DNA of 64,000 bases from CAXBBB01 sp963793245 (GCA_963793245.1 CAWBZG010000002.1:1481913-1545912), one strand, 5' to 3'. Counted from the stretch's first letter, positions 35,807-45,728 are shown. Numbers and translations: made by a program. Notes: generated from the letters alone by a model not told the origin.

Positions 35807-37357
35807 GTGAACACCACGCCTCCTACCTCCGACCCCGAACACAAACTCGTCCTCCGCCATCTCACGCCCGAAGACTACCCGGACGTGAAGGCCATCATGG
35901 ACCGCGTCTACTCGGAGTTCGGCGGCGCGTGGGTCGAGTCCAAGTTTCGCGCCCAACTGACGGCGTTCGCCGACGGGCAGATCGGCATCGAAGATCACGG
36001 CAAGATCGTAGCGGCAGCATTCTCCCTCGTCGTCGACTACGACTCGTTCGGCGACCATCACACGTACAAGGAGATCACGGGTAATGCCACGCTGACGACG
36101 CACGATCCGGGCGGCGACGTGCTCTACGGCGTCGACGTGTTCGTGTCGCCCGACTATCGCGGAATGCGGTTGGGGCGTCGGCTGTACGAGGCGCGCAAGG
36201 AACTGTGCCGCAACCTCAACCTGAAGAGCATCGTCGCCGGTGGTCGGATTCCGGGTTATGCCGACCACGCAGACGAGATGAAACCGCAGGAGTACATCGA
36301 GCGCGTCAAGCGCAAGGAGGTCTACGACCCGATCCTGACGTTTCAGCTCTCGAACGACTTCGAGGTCAAGCGCGTCCTCAAAGACTACCTGCCCGAAGAC
36401 AAAGCATCGCACGGGTTTGCGACGCTGCTCGAATGGCCCAACCTCTACTACGACCCCGAGCGCGCACCGCTCATCGGCGGACTGCGGACGACGGCGCGCG
36501 TCGGCTGCGTGCAGTGGCAGATGCGCCGCATGGGATCGGTCGACGACTTCCTGCAGCAGGTCGAGTTCTTCGTCGACGCGCTGTCGGATTACCAGTGCGA
36601 CGCCGCTCTCTTCCCCGAGTTTTTCAACGCGCCGCTGATGGGCATGGTCGAAGGCCAAAGTCCGGTCGACTCGGTCCGTACGCTCGCCACGCACAGCCCG
36701 ACGATCATCGAGGCGATCAGCAAGATGGCCGTCTCGTACAACATCAATATCGTCGCCGGGTCGATGCCCGTCCTGGTCAACGGCAAGATCCGCAACGCCG
36801 CCTACCTGTGCCGCCGCGACGGGACGCTCGACGTGCAGTACAAAATCCACCCGACGCCCCACGAAGCGCGCGCCTGGTCGATGGAAGGCGGCGACAAACT
36901 CCACGTGTTCGAGACCGATTTCGGTAAGATCGGCGTGCTGATCTGCTACGACGTCGAGTTTCCTGAACTCGCCCGGATCCAGTCTGACGAGGGGATGCAG
37001 ATCCTGTTCGTCCCCTTCTGGACCGACACCAAGAACGGCTACCTGCGCGTCCGCCTGTGTGCCCACGCGCGTGCCGTCGAGAACGAGTGCTACGTCGCAA
37101 TCGCCGGAAGCGTCGGCAACCTCCCCAAAGTCGACGGTGCCGACATTCAGTATGCGCAATCCGCCGTCTTCTCCCCGTCGGACTTCGCGTTCCCCCACGA
37201 CGCCATCCTCGCCGAGACGACGCCCAATACGGAGATGACCGTCATCGTCGACCTGGACTTCAAAAAGCTGCACCGCTTGAGGCACGAAGGATCGGTCCGC
37301 AACCTCCTGGATCGCAGACGCGACTTGTACCAGTTGGGATGGATCGGCGAGAAGTAG
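35807..37357 (+). CDS. GNAT acetyltransferase-carbon-nitrogen hydrolase fusion
   Basis: A 516-residue two-domain protein. Residues about 12-210 are a GNAT fold with the acetyl-CoA loop pattern in VDVFVSPDYRGMRLGRRLYE. Residues about 225-516 are a nitrilase-superfamily domain. Its catalytic Glu is in AALFPEFFNAPL, Lys in QYKIHPTPHE and Cys in IGVLICYDVEFPE, and AHARAVENECYV follows. This fusion is a recurring family of unknown substrate; amide hydrolysis coupled with N-acylation is only suggested by the domains. The start is the GTG at 35807. It is monocistronic. Confidence 0.88.
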   Translation: MNTTPPTSDPEHKLVLRHLTPEDYPDVKAIMDRVYSEFGGAWVESKFRAQLTAFADGQIGIEDHGKIVAAAFSLVVDYDSFGDHHTYKEITGNATLTTHDPGGDVLYGVDVFVSPDYRGMRLGRRLYEARKELCRNLNLKSIVAGGRIPGYADHADEMKPQEYIERVKRKEVYDPILTFQLSNDFEVKRVLKDYLPEDKASHGFATLLEWPNLYYDPERAPLIGGLRTTARVGCVQWQMRRMGSVDDFLQQVEFFVDALSDYQCDAALFPEFFNAPLMGMVEGQSPVDSVRTLATHSPTIIEAISKMAVSYNINIVAGSMPVLVNGKIRNAAYLCRRDGTLDVQYKIHPTPHEARAWSMEGGDKLHVFETDFGKIGVLICYDVEFPELARIQSDEGMQILFVPFWTDTKNGYLRVRLCAHARAVENECYVAIAGSVGNLPKVDGADIQYAQSAVFSPSDFAFPHDAILAETTPNTEMTVIVDLDFKKLHRLRHEGSVRNLLDRRRDLYQLGWIGEK

Positions 37358-37723
37358 GCTTCATCGCTCTCCGGTAGCGCGCAAGAGCAAAAAGCTGTCA
37401 GCGAACGACCGAGAGCCGCACCGTCTCGACACGTTCGCCCGCCACCAACCGCGCCACGTACACGCCCGACCGAAGCTGCGAGGCGTCGAGTTGCACTTCT
37501 ACCCCGCCTTGCATCCGCTCGTCGGCCAGCACAGCGACCTGGCGGCCTAGCGCTCTGATCTACCTGAAGTCTGTTACTCATACCACAGACAGCACATGCC
37601 ACTTATCGGATCTGATTTAGAAGCCCATTGAGCGGCATCGCCGAAATTGCAATAACAGAATACAGCGACTTCTTCTCGGAAGACTTTGCGGTCGTGGCGC
37701 GTTGGGCGGGTCCACCTTTCTGC
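37358..37723. other. Intergenic region with a stranded sorting tail
   Basis: These 366 bases lie between the amidohydrolase fusion and the TonB receptor. On the minus strand 37398-37559 encodes a C-terminal sorting-domain remnant, listed separately. The remainder (37560-37723) holds no gene I can support and should carry the receptor promoter. Confidence 0.6.
37398..37559 (-). pseudogene. Orphan type IX secretion C-terminal sorting domain fragment
   Basis: A 53-codon frame after an in-frame TAG, with no start codon. It reads IRALGRQVAVLADERM, QLDASQLRSGVYVARLV and ends VETVRLSVVR before a TGA. This is the pattern of Por/type IX A-type sorting tails: DxLGRxV, then LxSGVYxxRL, then a basic end. 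It would be the last part of a secreted protein whose body is missing. It is on the opposite strand to both neighbours, so it is not a frame-shifted piece of either. Confidence 0.7.
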
Positions 37724-40064
37724 ATAGCCTATCTCGTCCTCTTCTGCCCTCTCGCTGCTCGCGCTCGTCTGCCTGGCTCTCTCTCCTACTGCGAGCGCGC
37801 AGAGCATTACGGGCCGCGTCGTCGACGCGGTGACGCAGGAGACGCTGCCCGGCGCCAGCGTCGTCGTGCTCGGAACGGACGGCGCCGTCCTCACCGGAGC
37901 GGCTACGGATACCGATGGCACGTTCGCGATCAGCGGCGTCGCGCCCGGCACGTACCGCGTCCGCGCGTCGTATGTGAGCTACGATGAGCGTATCATTGGC
38001 GATGTGGTCGTACAAGGGAGTAGGCCCACGTTCGTGCTCTTCGAAATGAGGCAGACGGTGACGCAGGCGGGCGACGAGGTCGTCGTGACGGGTGGGCTGT
38101 TCGAGGATGCGCCGGACGCTCCCACGTCGGTCACAACGCTCGGTCCCGAAGAAATCCGCCGTACGCCGGGCGGACAGAACGACATCTCGCGTTCGCTGCT
38201 GGCGCTTCCCGGCGTGAGCGGCGGCGTCGACAACCGCAACGATCTGCTCGTGCGCGGCGGCGGCCCGAGCGAGAACGCCTACTTCGTCGACGGCATCGAA
38301 ATCCCGCAGATCAACCACTTCTCTACCCAAGGCGCGGCGGGCGGCGCGCTGGGCCTGCTCAACGTCGACTTCATCCGCGAGGCGACGTTCTATACGGGCG
38401 GCTTCCCGGCCCGCTACGGCGATGCGGCCTCGTCCGTCCTAGTGATCGAGAACCGTCCCGGCAGCCCCGAAACGCTGGCGGGCGACTTCTCCGTCGGCGC
38501 TACCGAGGCCGCGCTCTCGCTCGACGGCGCGTGGGGCAAGGATTTCAACTGGACGTTTTCGGCGCGGCGCAGCTACCTGCAATTCCTGTTCGAGCTGATC
38601 GACCTGCCCATTCGCCCCGCCTACTGGGACTTCCAGAGCCGGGTCGAATGGTCGCCGACACCCATAGACCGCTTGGTCTATTTCGGCTTGTGGGCGGTCG
38701 ACGACTTCGACATCGTGCAGCCCGACGATCCGGATGACTTCCAAGGGTTCGAGACGGCTTCGCGCGTGCTTGACAACGACCAGCGTGGCTACACGTCGGG
38801 CGTGTCGTGGCGGCGACTGGTGCCGGGCGGCTTCGTCACGACGGCCGTCAGCCGCAGCTACCAGGAGTTCGCCTTTCGCGACCGGGACGAAGTCGGCGAT
38901 GCCCTGCTGTCTAACGACGCCGAGGAAGCCGTCTGGCGCCTGCGCTCGGACGGCGACTTCCGCCTGAACCGCGGCCTCACACTGGGCGTCGGCGGCGGCA
39001 CCTCGCGCGAGACGATTGTGAGCGACTTTTTCCAGCGCGCCACGCCCGCCACTCCGTTCGACACCGACCTCGCCTTCGGCACCGATCTGGCGCTGTGGAA
39101 GGGTTTCGGCTACGCGCAGATCACGCATAGCGCGCTGGGCGGACGGCTGTCGCTCACGGCCGGACTGCGCGCCGACGCGACCGATTTCCTCGACCAGGCT
39201 GCGACCGTTTCGCCCCGCTTTAGCGCGTCGTACGACCTGACGAGTAGGTGGCAGGTGAGTACCGCTGTGGGCCGATTTACCCAGTCGCCCGAACTGGTGT
39301 CGCTCTCCGTCCGGCAAGGCGGCGATTACGTCAACCGCGGGCTGGACTGGATCGACGTGCAGCAGATCGTCGGCGGGTTGGCCTTCTCGCCTGCTGGTGA
39401 CCTGCGCCTCTCGGCCGAGGGCTACTTCAAGGGCTACACCAACTATCCGGTATCGGCGTCCGACCCGCGCATCTCGCTGGCCAACCTGGGCGGCGACTTC
39501 GGAACCGTCGGCGCTGAACCACTAACGTCGGATGGCGAGGGCCGCGCCTACGGACTCGAGGTGTCGGCGCAGAAGCGGCTCACGTCGCGCTTCTACGGGC
39601 TGGGCAGCTACACGCTCGGGTGGAGCGAGTTTACCGGAGCCGACGGCGTCTACAAGCCGAGCGCGTGGGACGTGCGCCACAACGTCTCCGCGACGGGCGG
39701 CGTGCGTCTGGGCCGGTGGGAGATCGGCAGCAAGCTGAGCGTGCTCTCGGGCCGCCCGTTCACGCCGTTCGACCTGGCGGCCAGCGAGCAAGAGTACGCC
39801 CTCTCCCGTCGTGGCGTGCGCGACCTGGACCGCTTGAACAGCGAACGCACCGGCGCCTACTCGCGTCTGGACGTGCGCGTCGACCGGCGGTTTTCGATCA
39901 GCAGCCGCATCAACGGCGTCGTCTACGTCGACGTGCAGAACGTGCTGGACCAGGAGAACGTGTTCTCGCTCGAATACACCGAAGACCCGTCCGAGCCGGA
40001 TCGCCTGCGCGAGCAGACCAACGTCGGCCGCCTCCCGACGATTGGATTCAGCATTGAGTTTTGA
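37724..40064 (+). CDS. TonB-dependent receptor, start codon disrupted
   Basis: An outer-membrane TonB-dependent receptor of about 779 residues. A signal peptide (SSSALSLLALVCLALSPTAS) is followed by a carboxypeptidase-like domain (ITGRVVDAVTQETLPGAS, ATDTDGTFAISGVAPGTYRV). A plug follows (PGGQNDISRSLLALPGVSGG, VRGGGPSENAYFVDGIEIP), then a barrel ending PTIGFSIEF. The signal-peptide frame is open only from 37728, just after a TAG, and has no canonical start. Removing A37726 turns ATAGCCT into ATGCCT and gives MPISSS as the start; total length 3n+1 fits. GTG 37830 would remove the signal peptide and is unlikely. The ligand is unknown. Confidence 0.85.
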
Positions 40065-40071
40065 ACGCTCC

Positions 40072-40581
40072 CTATGCGGCCACCTCACCCGTCAACCAGG
40101 CCCATGCTTGGGACTCGCGGCTCCTCGGGTGGTAGCGGACATCGGCGAGCGCCAGCAGGTCCAACGATTCTACCACCGGACGCAGCCCGCCCGGGCCGAT
40201 GACGGCGCACTGCGTCACCCTTTGCAGCGGCGCACGGTCGGCAGAGAGTAGCGGCGCGGCGAACGCGGCCATCGGGAGCGTTTGGTAGGGATCGACGTGC
40301 AGCAGCAGCGAGACGCTTTCGTATGGGCGGATCGAATCATGCAGGTCGTCCATATCGGCCAGCGTCGGCGGCGTCCAGAGCGCGAATGCTACAATAGACG
40401 GCCTGCCGTGCTGCGAGGCAGGCGTACCCACGAGCTGCGTCATGCCCCGGTCGGGAGCCGGAGTGTGCGCCACAGCCCACGCACGCGCCGCCCCAACGCG
40501 AGTAGTGGTAAAGTGGCGGATCTGCGTAGCCGGTAGCAGTCGGCTTACCTGCCGGATCAGGGGAGCTAGATCGCCCTGCAC
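40072..40581 (-). CDS. Hypothetical protein, start uncertain
   Basis: A 169-residue frame from GTG 40581, unrecognised. It has no membrane segment; WTPPTLADMDDLHDSIRPYE and SLLLHVDPYQTLPM look like ordinary globular sequence. The frame stays open upstream to 40718 with protein-like sequence (SLSVNGPFEADFLKQRDQ, NEGRDERYDFHANGNAF) but offers no ATG, GTG or TTG, so the true start may be upstream with a non-standard codon or an indel. It follows the UvrA-like gene on the same strand. Convergent with the TonB receptor gene. Confidence 0.45.
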   Translation of the reverse strand: MQGDLAPLIRQVSRLLPATQIRHFTTTRVGAARAWAVAHTPAPDRGMTQLVGTPASQHGRPSIVAFALWTPPTLADMDDLHDSIRPYESVSLLLHVDPYQTLPMAAFAAPLLSADRAPLQRVTQCAVIGPGGLRPVVESLDLLALADVRYHPRSRESQAWAWLTGEVAA

Positions 40582-40714
40582 GAACGCGTTGCCGTTTGCG
40601 TGGAAGTCGTATCGTTCATCGCGCCCCTCGTTCTGCGACGCTCTGCGCTGATCGCGCTGTTTAAGGAAGTCCGCCTCGAACGGCCCGTTAACCGAGAGTG
40701 AGAGCGGGCGCCCT

Positions 40715-43219
40715 TCAGCCTAACGCCTCCGCCAAATAGGGCGCCGTCTTGCTGCCAGCGGCCTGCGCCACGTGCTGCGGGGTGCCCTGGGCCACGACAT
40801 AGCCTCCCTCCTCTCCCGCTCCCGGACCAACGTCGATCACCCAATCACTGCGGGCCACGAGTTGCATGTCGTGCTCGACCGCGACGATAGTGTGCCCGGC
40901 ATCGGCTAGCCGGCCCAGATGGATATTCAGACGCTCTACGTCGGCGGGATGGAGACCCGTCGTGGGTTCGTCGAGCAGATAAAGCGTTCGGGTGCGACCG
41001 CCGCGCTGAAGTTCGGTGGCGAGTTTGACGCGCTGCGCCTCTCCGCCGGAGAGTTCGGTAGCGGGCTGCCCGAGCCGGAGATAGCCCAGACCCACTTCGC
41101 CGAGCGCGTCCAGGCTGCGCCATACGGCGGGTTCGCCCTCGAAAAATTGCGACGCGTCGTCGACCGTCAGGCCGAGCACGTCCGCGATGTTCTGGTCTCG
41201 GTACCGGACTTCGAGCGTGGCGGCGTTGTAGCGCGCTCCCTTGCAGGTCGGGCACGGCGCGTAGACGCTGGGTAGAAACAGCAACTCGACCATCACCCAG
41301 CCTTCGCCCTGACACGCGTCGCAGCGTCCGCCTTTGACGTTGAACGAGAAGCGGCCCGGCTTGTAGCGCCGCTTGCGGGCCAGATCGGTAGCGGCGAACA
41401 GTTTGCGGACGTGGTCGAACAGGCCCGTGTAGGTGGCGATGTTGCTGCGCGGCGTGCGTCCGATTGGTTTCTGATCGACGATGACCAAGCGCGAGAGCGC
41501 GTCCACGTCTCCGCCCAACCGCGCTCCGGCGTTCGGATTCGCTTCCTGATCTGCATCATCATCGGCAGGATCATCCGATGCTAGGAGATCGGAGCCTTTG
41601 CCCAGGCAAACTGCTAGCGTCCCGGCCAAGACCTGGCTCACCAGTGTCGACTTGCCCGATCCGGATACGCCGGTCACGCAGGTGAGCACGCCCAGCGGAA
41701 ACCGTACCGTGAGGTCGCGCAAGTTGTGACGCGCGGCTCCGCTCAGCTCGATCCAGCCCGAAGGCGTGCGTGGTTCGCGCGGGGCCTGCGCCGCCGCCCG
41801 GAACAGATGCTCGGCGGTCTTGGAGCCAGCAGCGCTGCGCAGTCCGGCGGGCGGCCCGCTGTAGACGATCTCGCCGCCTCGCTCGCCTGCGCCCGGCCCC
41901 ACATCGACCAGCCAGTCGGCGCGGCGCATCACGCTCAGGTCGTGCTCGACGACGAAGAGCGAGTTGCCTGCCGCTTTGAGCCGGTCCAGCGCCGTGAGCA
42001 GCGACTCGGTATCGGCAGGATGAAGCCCCGCCGATGGCTCGTCGAGTACGTAGACGACGCCGAACAGGTTGGAGTAGAGCTGCGTCGCGAGCCGGAGTCG
42101 CTGCAACTCGCCGGGCGAGAGCGTCGGCGCCTGCCGCTCGAGCGACAAGTAGCCGAGTCCCAGATCCAGCAGCACATCCAGCCGGGCGACGAGGTCGCTG
42201 GCCAGTCGCTGCCGAGCCAGAGCCTGCGCGGGCTGCTCGATCGCGCCCTCGGCATAGGGACGCAGCAGGGCGGAAACCTGAGCGAGCGGTAGGCGCGAGA
42301 ACTCGGTGATGTCTCGGCCTTCGAACGTGACGGCGAGCGCTTCGGGTCTCAGCCGTTTGCCGCCACACACCGGGCACTCGGACGCCACCATGTACTGTTG
42401 CGCGCGGCGCCTCATCGCGGCGCTCTTGGTGTTCGACAGCGTGTGGAGCACGTGCCGCCGCGCGCTCGTGAACGTGCCGTTGTAGTTGGGCGAGTCGCCG
42501 CGCGCGATCGCCTGCCGCGTCTGCTCGGGCGTGAGGCCCCGGTAGACCGGCTCGACGGGCTGATCGTCCGTGAACAGGATCCAGTCGCGCGTCGCCTGCG
42601 GCAAATCGCGCCACGGCACGTCCACATCGACGCCTCGCGTCACGAGGATGTCGCGCTGGTTGTGGCCCGCCCACGCCTGCGGCCACGCAGCCACGGCGCG
42701 CTCGCGGATCGTGAGCGACGGGTCGGGCACCATCGATTCTTCGGTGACCTCGTAGATGCGGCCCTGCCCGTGGCATCTGGGGCAGGCGCCTTCGGGCGTG
42801 TTAGGTGAAAATCCTTCGGCGTAGACGATGCTCTGTCCCGGCGGGTACGTCCCGGCGCGCGAGTAGAGCATCCGCACCAGGCTCGAGAGCGTCGTCACGC
42901 TGCCGACTGACGAGCGCACCGTAGGCGCACCGCGCTGCTGCTGGAGCGCGACGGCAGGCGGCAATCCGTCGATGGCGTCCACGTCGGGCGCGCCGAGTTG
43001 GTGGAACAGTCGACGCGCGTAGGGCGAGACGGATTCGAGGTAGCGCCGCTGCGCTTCGGCATAGAGCGTCCCAAACGCGAGCGATGATTTACCCGAACCC
43101 GACACGCCGGTGAACACAACGAGCGCGCCACGCGGCACCCGGACTGAGATCCCCTTGAGATTATTCTGGCGCGCGCCGCGCACCTGCACGAAGCCCGATG
43201 GCTCGGTCTGAGTGGACAT
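40715..43219 (-). CDS. UvrA paralogue (short, class II-like)
   Basis: An 834-residue ABC-ATPase of the UvrA family with two nucleotide-binding modules. Walker A copies are GVSGSGKSS (about 38-46) and GVSGSGKST (about 515-525); signature sequences LSPGELQRL and LSGGEAQRVKLA are present. Zinc-type cysteines occur in CPRCHGQG, CPVCGGKRL and CDACQGEG with CPTCKGAR. It is about 100 residues shorter than main UvrA (about 940), as for UvrA2-type paralogues linked to DNA damage or drug tolerance. Whether it works with UvrB is unknown. The start is ATG 43219. Confidence 0.88.
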   Translation of the reverse strand: MSTQTEPSGFVQVRGARQNNLKGISVRVPRGALVVFTGVSGSGKSSLAFGTLYAEAQRRYLESVSPYARRLFHQLGAPDVDAIDGLPPAVALQQQRGAPTVRSSVGSVTTLSSLVRMLYSRAGTYPPGQSIVYAEGFSPNTPEGACPRCHGQGRIYEVTEESMVPDPSLTIRERAVAAWPQAWAGHNQRDILVTRGVDVDVPWRDLPQATRDWILFTDDQPVEPVYRGLTPEQTRQAIARGDSPNYNGTFTSARRHVLHTLSNTKSAAMRRRAQQYMVASECPVCGGKRLRPEALAVTFEGRDITEFSRLPLAQVSALLRPYAEGAIEQPAQALARQRLASDLVARLDVLLDLGLGYLSLERQAPTLSPGELQRLRLATQLYSNLFGVVYVLDEPSAGLHPADTESLLTALDRLKAAGNSLFVVEHDLSVMRRADWLVDVGPGAGERGGEIVYSGPPAGLRSAAGSKTAEHLFRAAAQAPREPRTPSGWIELSGAARHNLRDLTVRFPLGVLTCVTGVSGSGKSTLVSQVLAGTLAVCLGKGSDLLASDDPADDDADQEANPNAGARLGGDVDALSRLVIVDQKPIGRTPRSNIATYTGLFDHVRKLFAATDLARKRRYKPGRFSFNVKGGRCDACQGEGWVMVELLFLPSVYAPCPTCKGARYNAATLEVRYRDQNIADVLGLTVDDASQFFEGEPAVWRSLDALGEVGLGYLRLGQPATELSGGEAQRVKLATELQRGGRTRTLYLLDEPTTGLHPADVERLNIHLGRLADAGHTIVAVEHDMQLVARSDWVIDVGPGAGEEGGYVVAQGTPQHVAQAAGSKTAPYLAEALG

Positions 43220-43517
43220 AGGGTGGCGGCGCGGGCAATGTGGAGGAGAGCAACGCGCTTGTAGAGCGAGCGCTCCTTATACGAACGACGAGGATCCGGC
43301 GCGTCCGTACGAGTTTGGCGATACGCTGTAGGGATGAGGACGTGTCGAGGTGTTGACCTGCTCGGCCGCCGCGTTGCACTTCTGGCCGATGGAGTCGTCG
43401 CAAACAGGCTGACCTGGAGCGCGCGCGAAGCGTCTGGAGTGTATCTCATCGTTGTCACATCGGGCGAGTCGGTGGCACGGCAAACCGTCGTTCTGCTCTG
43501 ATAGACGAGGTGTGGGG
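43220..43517. other. Gap between UvrA-like and TonB receptor genes, with a stranded sorting tail
   Basis: These 298 bases separate two minus-strand genes. The only coding signal is on the plus strand, the sorting-tail remnant at 43265-43501. The first 45 bases should hold the promoter of the UvrA-like gene. Confidence 0.55.
43265..43501 (+). pseudogene. Orphan type IX secretion C-terminal sorting domain fragment
   Basis: The frame is open from just after a TAG at 43262 to TGA 43499-43501. An ATG at 43334 exists, but the sequence before it (GSGASVRVWRYAVG) also fits a sorting tail. It continues GVDLLGRRVALLADGVVANR, TWSAREASGVYLIVVTSGES and ends ARQTVVLL. It has the DLLGRRV and ASGVYL marks of the type IX A-type tail. 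No body of a secreted protein precedes it, so it looks like the relic of a deleted gene. Confidence 0.7.
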
Positions 43518-45728
43518 CTACAGCGAGAGCTTGATGCCACCGTTGGCGATGAACCCGTCGGTCGGCGCCCACACGTCGGCGAACGTTGGCGCGGCGCGCG
43601 GGCCGAGCACGACCGGATCGTAGTCTGTCTGCTGCGTGTCGAGCAGGTTTTCGAGGTTGAGGAAGAGCCGCGCCGGTCCGACGCGCCACTCGCCCATGAT
43701 CCCGGTCACCCAGTAGCCGGGCGTCCGCTCGCCGCTGGGGAGCCGCTGCGGGCTGGTGTAGTACGCCTCCAGCCCGATGCGCCCCTGCCCGTGCCGCTCC
43801 CACACCAAGACCGAGTACGTCTTGTGCGCGGGCGTGAGCGGGATCTCGCGCCGCGCGCCGCCGAATGGGTCATCCTCGGTCGCGTCGAGGTAGACGTAGC
43901 CCAGAAACAGCTTCAGATCGCCCAGACCGAAGCGAGCGTTCGTCTCTAGTCCGCGCGTCAAGACCGAGCCGTCGGCATTGCGGTAGCCAAACAGACTTTG
44001 CCCCGTAGTCGGCGTCTCGATCGGCACCAGGGCATCGCTCAGGCGCGTCGCGTAGAACGCCTGGTTGAACGAGAGCGAGACGCGATCGCCCAGCGTCGTC
44101 TGCACGTTGAGGTCGACCGTGCCTCCGACCGACGTTTCCGCGTCGATGTTGTTTGCCAGCGGCAACACGCCCCGAAACGCTCGGCCTTCGGACGGCTCCA
44201 AGAACACGGTCGGCGCTTTGTAGCCCAGGCCGCCCGTCGCGCGGACCGAGACGGACGGCGTGACGCGCATCAGGGCCGAAGCGCGAGGCAGCACGAAGAT
44301 CCCATAGTCGTCGTGGTAGTCGCCGCGCAGTCCGAGTTCGAGCGCCAGCCGCTCGGCTACGTCCCACGTGTCTTGGACGAACGCGCCGACAGTGAGATGC
44401 GCGTAGTCCAACCCGTCACCTGCCACTTCTTGCTGGTCGAAGGCGTCAGTGCGCAGGTCAAGACCGGCGACCACATCGTGCGCGCCCAGCCGAGCCAGCG
44501 TCGAGGCTTCGCTGTACGTCGCCGTTTGCGCGCCCTCGAAGCGGTAGCCGGGCAGCGCTACGCTGCGGTCGAAGCGGCTTAGGCTCTGCTTAAGTGTGAC
44601 GATTGCGCCGCTGGTGAGCGTGTGGTCCAGGCGAGCTTGGGAGGTCAACCGCAGGCTTTCGGATTGTTCGGCATAGCCCTCTGCGTCGTCCTCGATAACG
44701 GCTACGTCGCCACCCTCGCGCCTCTCGGCCGTCCCGTTTAGCCCGAGCCAGATTGTGGTCCGCTCGGACGGGTAGAAGTAGCCGCGCGGGGCGAGCGTCA
44801 CGCGACGCGTCTGGGGCAGGTTCGTGAACGCGTCGTCGTCGCCGTCATAGGCGCTCTGGGTGTTCGCTGACGCCAGAAGCGTGTAGCCCAACCGCGCGCT
44901 GCGACCCGTCAGGAACGCGCCCGCGTCGAGTCCGCCTGCGCTCGTCGCGTTGAGCAGGAGCGAGCGCTCGGGCGCGGATCCGGCGGGTCCGGGCGTCCGG
45001 GTGACGAGGTTGACTAGGCCCGCGATGGCATCGCCACCGTAGAGCGTCGACGCCGGACCTTTGATGATCTCGACTTGTCGCAGGTCGAGCGGCGGCACCT
45101 GAAGCAGCGACAGACCGCCCGAGAATCCGCCGTAGAGTGGAAAGCCGTCGCGGAGCAGTTGGGTGTAGCGTCCGTCGAGTCCTTGGATGCGGATCGATGC
45201 GTTGCCCGACACGGCCGACGTCTGCTGGACGACGATGCCGGGCGACTCGTTGAGGAGCATCGTGATGTTGGACGGCTCCATCGAGATCTTCTCGTCGATC
45301 TCCTCGCCCGCAATCGTCTCGACGCGGGTGGGAATCTGAGCGATGGTGCGGCTCGTCCGCGTGGCGCCGACGACGATCTCGCCCATATGGTCGTGCGCCT
45401 CCTCGAGCGCGACTTCGACCGTCTGGCCATCGGCGAGCGGAACGGTGACGGGCACGCGGGCCGTTTCGTATCCGACGAACGAGACCACGAGCGTCTGGGC
45501 GCCGGATGGTACTCCGGTGAGGCCGGCCAGTCCATCGGCATCCGCCGAAGTGCCGATAAGTGGAACAGAGCCTTCGACGACGACGGTAGCGCCAGGCAGC
45601 GGAGTGCCCTCATGCTCGTCAGTCACGCGGACGGTGAGCGGGTGGAGATCAGATTGCGCGGCGGCTGGAGCGGCGGCGGCGAATAGGGCGAACAAGGCGG
45701 ACCACAAGGTCCGGGAGACGAGAGACAT
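43518..45728 (-). CDS. TonB-dependent receptor
   Basis: A 736-residue outer-membrane receptor. Signal peptide MSLVSRTLWSALFALFAAAA; a carboxypeptidase-like domain (LTVRVTDEHEGTPLPGATVV); a plug (NITMLLNESPGIVVQQTSAV, IRIQGLDGRYTQLLRDGFPL, VEIIKGPASTLYGGDAIAG); then a barrel ending FIANGGIKLSL. The plug pattern is that of the CirA/BtuB-like group, several of which carry metal chelates. The next gene upstream on the same strand encodes a Cys-rich secreted protein, which hints at metal handling, but the ligand is unproven. ATG 45728 opens the signal peptide. Confidence 0.9.
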   Translation of the reverse strand: MSLVSRTLWSALFALFAAAAPAAAQSDLHPLTVRVTDEHEGTPLPGATVVVEGSVPLIGTSADADGLAGLTGVPSGAQTLVVSFVGYETARVPVTVPLADGQTVEVALEEAHDHMGEIVVGATRTSRTIAQIPTRVETIAGEEIDEKISMEPSNITMLLNESPGIVVQQTSAVSGNASIRIQGLDGRYTQLLRDGFPLYGGFSGGLSLLQVPPLDLRQVEIIKGPASTLYGGDAIAGLVNLVTRTPGPAGSAPERSLLLNATSAGGLDAGAFLTGRSARLGYTLLASANTQSAYDGDDDAFTNLPQTRRVTLAPRGYFYPSERTTIWLGLNGTAERREGGDVAVIEDDAEGYAEQSESLRLTSQARLDHTLTSGAIVTLKQSLSRFDRSVALPGYRFEGAQTATYSEASTLARLGAHDVVAGLDLRTDAFDQQEVAGDGLDYAHLTVGAFVQDTWDVAERLALELGLRGDYHDDYGIFVLPRASALMRVTPSVSVRATGGLGYKAPTVFLEPSEGRAFRGVLPLANNIDAETSVGGTVDLNVQTTLGDRVSLSFNQAFYATRLSDALVPIETPTTGQSLFGYRNADGSVLTRGLETNARFGLGDLKLFLGYVYLDATEDDPFGGARREIPLTPAHKTYSVLVWERHGQGRIGLEAYYTSPQRLPSGERTPGYWVTGIMGEWRVGPARLFLNLENLLDTQQTDYDPVVLGPRAAPTFADVWAPTDGFIANGGIKLSL

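Noticed and set aside
35717..37285. 522-codon minus-strand open frame
   Set aside because: It is antisense to the GNAT-amidohydrolase gene, is rich in Arg/Val/Asp shadow codons and shows no domain; a by-product of high G+C.
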